Source of the DNA: Bradyrhizobium sp. AZCC 1610
GTDB lineage: Bacteria > Pseudomonadota > Alphaproteobacteria > Rhizobiales > Xanthobacteraceae
DNA length: 64,000 nucleotides
Assembly: GCF_036924515.1 (NCBI RefSeq)
Contig: NZ_JAZHRR010000001.1
Span: 3,195,001-3,259,000, forward strand
Reading direction: 5' to 3'
In this document: in pieces, positions 60,281 through 64,000 of the stretch
How the letters are laid out: every line of letters begins with the position of its first letter
How positions within the stretch are numbered: position 1 is the first letter of the stretch
The notes under the pieces: generated by a model
Told to the model about the DNA's origin: nothing
Databases searched by the model: none
What the model saw: only the letters and a program-made list of their open reading frames with translations
Program-made: the position numbers and the translations under genes

Positions 60281-61930
60281 ATGAGCGCAGCCCAGAACCA
60301 GTACAGCATCGGATTGGACAAGACGCCGGCGAATTACGTGCCGCTGACGCCGCTCAGCTTCCTCGCACGCAGCGCCGCCGTTTACCCCGATCACGTCAGC
60401 ACGGTCTATGAAGGCCGCAGTTTTACGTGGGCCGAAACCTATGCGCGGTGCCGGCGCTTTGCGTCCTGGCTCGTCGGCCGCGGCATTGGTCACGGCGATA
60501 CGGTCGCGGCGATGCTGCCGAATATCCCGGCCATGAACGAGGTGCATTTCGCCGTGCCGATGGCGGGTGCCGTGCTGAACGCGCTGAACATCCGGCTCGA
60601 TGCGCCGTCGATCGCCTTCCAGCTCGACCATGGCGGCGCGAAGATCATCCTGGTCGATCCCGAATTCGCGAGCGTGATCGCGGAAGCGCTGACGCTGATG
60701 ACCGGGCCAAAGCCCTTCGTCATCGATGTGGACGACGCGGCGTTTGCGGGCGGCAAGCGGATCGGTGAACTCGAATACGAGGCGGCGGTGGCGGCGGGCG
60801 ATCCGGCCTTCGTTGCGAGACTTCCCGGCGATGAATGGGACGCGATTGCGCTGAGCTATACCTCGGGCACCACGGGCAATCCGAAGGGTGTCGTGACCCA
60901 TCACCGCGGCGCGTATCTCAATGCCGTCAGCAATATCCTGGCCGGCAATCTCGGCCAGCATCCGGTCTATCTCTGGACGCTGCCGATGTTCCACTGCAAC
61001 GGCTGGTGCTTTCCGTGGACGGTCGCGGCTTCCGCCGGCATCAATGTCTGCCTGCGCAAGGTCGATCCGGCAAAAATCTTCGAGCTGATCCCGAAGCACG
61101 GCGTCACCCACATGTGCGGCGCGCCGATCGTCTACAACACGCTGATCAACGCGCCTAGCGCACCCAAGGGCAAGGCTGCGCGTCCCGTCGTCGGATTGAT
61201 CGCAGGCGCCGCGCCGCCGGTGGCGGTGCTGGAGGGTGCCGAAAGCATCGGCATCAAGCTGACGCACGTCTACGGCCTGACCGAGGTCTACGGCCCCGCC
61301 TCCGTCTGCGCCGAACAGCCGGGCTGGGACGAATTGCCGGCCGACCAGCGGGCGCAACTCAAGCGCCGACAGGGCGTGCCCTACCCGCTGGAGGAAGCCG
61401 TCACCGTGCTCGATCCTGTGACCATGCAGGAGGTGCCGCGCGATGGCGAGACAATCGGCGAGGTGATGTTCCGCGGCAATATCGTGATGAAGGGCTATCT
61501 GAAGAACGAGGCGGCAACGCAAGAAGCCTTCGCCGGCGGCTGGTTTCACACCGGCGATCTCGGCGTGCTCGACGAGCACGGCTACGTCATCATCAAGGAC
61601 CGCTCCAAGGACATCATCATATCGGGCGGCGAGAACATCTCCTCCGTCGAGGTCGAGGATGTCCTCTACAAGCACCCCGCGGTGCTGTTTGCAGCCGTCG
61701 TCGCCAAGCCCGACTCGAAATGGGGCGAAGTGCCCTGCGCCTTCGTCGAGTTGAAGGAAGGCGCCAAGGCGACAGAGGCCGAGATCATCGCCTTCTGCCG
61801 CAGCCACATGTCGGGATTCAAGACGCCGAAGGCGGTGGTGTTCGGCACTATCCCGAAGACATCTACCGGCAAGATCCAGAAGTTCCTGCTGCGCAATCAG
61901 GTGGATTCGGCCAAGGCGATTTCGGCGTAG
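60281..61930 (+). CDS. Acyl-CoA synthetase (AMP-forming, class I adenylate-forming enzyme)
   Basis: A 549-residue protein starting at ATG 60281 (MSAAQNQYSIGLDKTPANYV). Motifs: P-loop YTSGTTGNPKGVVTHHRGAY, A5-type YGLTEVYGPASV, TGDLGVLDEHGYVIIKDRSK, GGENISSVEVEDVL and the acetylation-site-like Lys in PKTSTGKIQKF. MFHCNGWCFPW marks a medium/long-chain or propionate-like acyl-CoA ligase type. It is the third gene after a TRAP transporter, so it may activate the imported acid (inference). A family A repeat follows. Confidence 0.93.
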   Translation: MSAAQNQYSIGLDKTPANYVPLTPLSFLARSAAVYPDHVSTVYEGRSFTWAETYARCRRFASWLVGRGIGHGDTVAAMLPNIPAMNEVHFAVPMAGAVLNALNIRLDAPSIAFQLDHGGAKIILVDPEFASVIAEALTLMTGPKPFVIDVDDAAFAGGKRIGELEYEAAVAAGDPAFVARLPGDEWDAIALSYTSGTTGNPKGVVTHHRGAYLNAVSNILAGNLGQHPVYLWTLPMFHCNGWCFPWTVAASAGINVCLRKVDPAKIFELIPKHGVTHMCGAPIVYNTLINAPSAPKGKAARPVVGLIAGAAPPVAVLEGAESIGIKLTHVYGLTEVYGPASVCAEQPGWDELPADQRAQLKRRQGVPYPLEEAVTVLDPVTMQEVPRDGETIGEVMFRGNIVMKGYLKNEAATQEAFAGGWFHTGDLGVLDEHGYVIIKDRSKDIIISGGENISSVEVEDVLYKHPAVLFAAVVAKPDSKWGEVPCAFVELKEGAKATEAEIIAFCRSHMSGFKTPKAVVFGTIPKTSTGKIQKFLLRNQVDSAKAISA

Positions 61931-61940
61931 TCCACCCGCC

Positions 61941-62056
61941 GTCATTGCGAGCGTAGCGAAGCAATCCATCGCGCCGCTGGCTCAAGAGGAAAGATGGATT
62001 GCTTCGTCGCTGCGCTCCCTTGCGCAAACGCTTCGCGTTTTGTCGCAGGCAATGAC
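61941..62056. repeat. Dispersed palindromic repeat, family A copy 3
   Basis: GTCATTGCGAGCG with GCGAAGCAATCCATC at the left pairs with GATGGATTGCTTCGTCGC and ...GGCAATGAC at the right. The right arm is interrupted by TGCGCAAACGCTTCGCG and TTTTGTCGCAG, an insertion seen in one subtype of this repeat. It lies right after the acyl-CoA synthetase stop. Confidence 0.8.
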
Positions 62057-62085
62057 AACCTGGAAAGACCTGGCCCAAACAGCCG

Positions 62086-62718
62086 CTAGGCCTGCTCTCG
62101 CTTGACCGGCGGATAGTACTGCGGCGCTTCGGTCCGCTCGTACATTCCGTAGTCGCGCATGACCTCGAAGACGCGAAAGTACTGGGTTGTCGGATCGGTA
62201 AACAGGTGCGAGCCGAATTCAATGCCGGCTCGATCGTCCGGTAAATCGACCAGGTGCGCGAAGTGCTCCTCGCGATAGACGCTCGCGAAAGCGTCACGGC
62301 GCCATTCGGTTTCTGCCGCTAGCGTGGCACTCTTCGATTCCGAGGCGAGGATATAGGTCGGCTTGCGCCTCGCGGGGTCATTGTAGGGCGTGCGCCGCGT
62401 GGGTTGCCAGATCTGCTGTCCGGGCCTGGCCTCGTGAATGACCTGGGCGACGCGAATGCGATAGTCGGAAAAGACCTTCTCGCGGCCGATCGTCTGGACG
62501 TCATGATGGTAGGCATGGGCCCGCCAGGCCGTCAGCGCCCCCTCGTCCTGCCAGATCTGGTAGGACAGCAGCATGTTCTCCCGCGTCAAACTCCTGAAGC
62601 GATCGATGAAGAGGCAGCCGCCCATCGCCTCGAGATCGGGCTTCAGCGAGGCCGCGAGATCGAGATATTGATCGCGGTGCCCGGGCCTTGTCTGAACTTC
62701 AAAGAACAAACCAATCAT
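62086..62718 (-). CDS. Antibiotic-biosynthesis-monooxygenase-like (ABM/dimeric alpha-beta barrel) protein
   Basis: A 210-residue protein. The N-terminal 95 residues form an ABM domain: MIGLFFEVQTRPGHRDQYLD, CLFIDRFRSLTRENMLLSYQ and IWQDEGALTAWRAHAYHHD. The C-terminal part (TEWRRDAFASVYREEHFAHL, FGSHLFTDPTTQYFRVFEVM) is unusual and does not match a known second domain that I can name. Bacterial ABM proteins are quinol- or haem-related enzymes or of unknown role. It precedes an MBL-fold gene on the same strand's upstream side. Confidence 0.7.
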   Translation of the reverse strand: MIGLFFEVQTRPGHRDQYLDLAASLKPDLEAMGGCLFIDRFRSLTRENMLLSYQIWQDEGALTAWRAHAYHHDVQTIGREKVFSDYRIRVAQVIHEARPGQQIWQPTRRTPYNDPARRKPTYILASESKSATLAAETEWRRDAFASVYREEHFAHLVDLPDDRAGIEFGSHLFTDPTTQYFRVFEVMRDYGMYERTEAPQYYPPVKREQA

Positions 62719-62760
62719 CGAAATTCCTCCGCGTTCTGCGATCGGAATTGCGACGCAGGC

Positions 62761-63567
62761 TCAGCCCGCGCCGTCCAGCATCAGCCGCATGCCATCATAG
62801 GCCGGGATTACGCCCGGCGGCAGGCTCTGACGTAATACCTCGTAGTCGAGATCGGAATGCATGTTGGTGATGACGGCGCGCTTCGGCTTGAAGCGCTCGA
62901 TCCAGCCAAGCGCGTCACTGACGCTGAAGTGGCTGGGGTGACCGGCATAGCGCAGCCCGTCGACGATCCAGAGGTCGAGGTTTTCCAGCGACGGCCAGCT
63001 CTCCTCGGGAATGTCGTGGAGGTCGGGCGTGTAGGCGGCGTTGCCGATGCGGAAGCCGAGCGCGGGAATTCTGCCGTGGTGAACCAGGAAAGCGGAAAGC
63101 TTCACCGGCCCGCCCTTCCCTTCGGTCTCGTGACTCTCGCCCGCTTCGATCGAATGGCGCGTCAGGATCGGCGGGTAGTCGCTGCCTTCCGGCGCGATGA
63201 AGCAGTAGGAGAACCGCGCCATCATGTCTTTGGCGGTCGACTGATTGAAGTAGACGGGAATGCGGCGGCGCTGATGCAGCACGACCGAACGGAGATCGTC
63301 GATGCCGTGGGTCTGGTCGGCATGCTCGTGGGTCAGGAACACCGCGTCGATGTGATCGACCTCGGCGTCGATCAACTGCTCGCGCAGGTCGGGCGAAGTA
63401 TCGATCACGATCCGCGTGGTGCCGTGCGCGCCCTTGCGCTCGACCAGCAGCGAGCAGCGGCGTCGGCGGTTTTTTGGATTGTTGGGATCGCAAGCGCCCC
63501 AGCCGAGTGCCGGGCGCGGCACGCCGGCGGATGAGCCGCAGCCGAGGATTGTCAGCGTCACCGTCAT
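62761..63567 (-). CDS. MBL-fold metallohydrolase (PhnP/RNase Z-like)
   Basis: A 268-residue protein starting MTVTLTILGCGSSAGVPRPA. The zinc motif is FLTHEHADQTHGIDDLR (His80, His82, Asp84, His87). GSSAGVP and CDPNNPKNRRRRCSLLVE near the start are typical of PhnP-like phosphodiesterases in alphaproteobacteria, which lie next to tatD. NMHSDLDYEVLRQSLP near the end supplies the last His ligand. Its start overlaps the tatD stop by four bases. Confidence 0.9.
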   Translation of the reverse strand: MTVTLTILGCGSSAGVPRPALGWGACDPNNPKNRRRRCSLLVERKGAHGTTRIVIDTSPDLREQLIDAEVDHIDAVFLTHEHADQTHGIDDLRSVVLHQRRRIPVYFNQSTAKDMMARFSYCFIAPEGSDYPPILTRHSIEAGESHETEGKGGPVKLSAFLVHHGRIPALGFRIGNAAYTPDLHDIPEESWPSLENLDLWIVDGLRYAGHPSHFSVSDALGWIERFKPKRAVITNMHSDLDYEVLRQSLPPGVIPAYDGMRLMLDGAG

Positions 63568-64000
63568 GCGGTCGCCTTCGGCGCCGGCACCTTGGAGAAC
63601 AGACGAAAGAAATTCTCTGTCGTCTGCCGCGAAATCTCTTCCAGCGAAACGCCACGCGTTTCCGCCAGCACTTTTGCGACTTCGACCACGTAGGACGGCT
63701 CGTTGCGTTTGCCGCGAAACTTGCCGGGCGCCAGATAGGGCGAGTCGGTTTCGACCATGATGCGGTCGGCCGGGAGTTCGGCGGCGAGCTCGCGCAAGGC
63801 TTCGGACTTCTTGAACGTCAAAATGCCCGTGAACGAGATCGACAGGCCGAGACCAATCGCCTTCATCGCCAGTTCACGCCCGCCGGTGTAGCAATGCAGC
63901 ACCGCGCGGAACGCTCCCTTTGCCACCTCGTCCTCGAGAATGCGGCCGCAGTCCTCATCGGCCTCGCGGGTGTGGATCACCAGCGGCAGACCGGTGGCGC
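63564..64000 (-). CDS. tatD: TatD family deoxyribonuclease (start outside window)
   Basis: The frame is open to the window edge; the 5' half is missing. Visible motifs are GLPLVIHTREADED (His of the metal site), AVLHCYTGGRELAMKAIGLG, LSISFTGILTFKK and DRIMVETDSPYLAPGKFRGK, with ETDSPY as the TatD hallmark. TatD proteins are 3'-5' exonucleases with a two-metal centre (known). It overlaps the MBL gene downstream by four bases (ATGA). In alphaproteobacteria metG and holB usually precede it. Confidence 0.93.
   Translation of the reverse strand, partial: ATGLPLVIHTREADEDCGRILEDEVAKGAFRAVLHCYTGGRELAMKAIGLGLSISFTGILTFKKSEALRELAAELPADRIMVETDSPYLAPGKFRGKRNEPSYVVEVAKVLAETRGVSLEEISRQTTENFFRLFSKVPAPKATA

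Overview
The window is a GC-rich alphaproteobacterial chromosome segment, most likely Bradyrhizobium or a close Nitrobacteraceae relative. The reasons are the conserved block dusB-ntrB-ntrC-ntrY-ntrX-hfq-hflX-mazG, the fused ispDF gene, a PopZ-type polar organiser, small proteins ending in RAANDN-like segments, PEP-CTERM proteins with the PEPSTWAM signature, and several copies of the dispersed palindromic repeats typical of bradyrhizobial genomes. No ribosomal RNA, CRISPR array or intact transposase was seen.

Layout. 1-9.7 kb: partial DTW-domain tRNA-modification gene, small hypothetical genes, a membrane protein with a C-terminal DNA-binding-like domain, tRNA-Cys, three PEP-CTERM proteins, a TetR regulator divergent from an NAD(P)-binding protein/DUF1772 pair with a clear palindromic operator between them, and tRNA-Asn. 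9.8-18.7 kb: a housekeeping run of PIMT-like methyltransferase, TolC, PopZ and ValS, then a VOC protein and a hybrid histidine kinase whose membrane domain resembles the plant ethylene-receptor sensor. 18.7-26.1 kb: a secreted glycosidase with RTX repeats, then a lower-GC accessory island of membrane proteins and a DUF2513 protein. The island lies between a broken fragment of an mpg (3-methyladenine glycosylase) gene and the intact mpg. 26.2-44.2 kb: core genes lipA, a P-loop kinase-like protein, coq10, a beta-hydroxyacid dehydrogenase and a TPP enzyme, cinA-C/ispDF, dusB, the two nitrogen two-component systems, hfq, hflX, mazG and queC. In this sequence ntrY carries a one-base insertion that splits its reading frame. 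44.6-52.5 kb: a bacterial acyl-CoA thioesterase of the BAAT/ACOT type, a cobalt-type nitrile hydratase operon, an MFS transporter, a crotonase and an M24 peptidase. 52.6-57 kb: a DUF1269 protein and a compact seven-gene gas-vesicle cluster (gvpA-F-G-J-L-S-K order). 57.3-64 kb: a TRAP transporter (periplasmic binding protein plus fused DctQM permease) in line with an acyl-CoA synthetase, an ABM-like protein, an MBL-fold hydrolase and the 3' part of tatD.

How genes work together. NtrB/NtrC and NtrY/NtrX form the nitrogen and redox regulatory block next to hfq. Nitrile hydratase alpha, beta and activator are translationally coupled and would turn nitriles into amides. The TRAP transporter and acyl-CoA synthetase look like an uptake-plus-activation operon for an organic acid. 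The gas-vesicle genes overlap by four bases from gvpG onward and must be co-translated. The most notable items are the actinobacterial-style gvp cluster, the ethylene-receptor-like sensor kinase that has lost the copper-ligand histidine, the ntrY frameshift, and the accessory island beside the mpg fragment.
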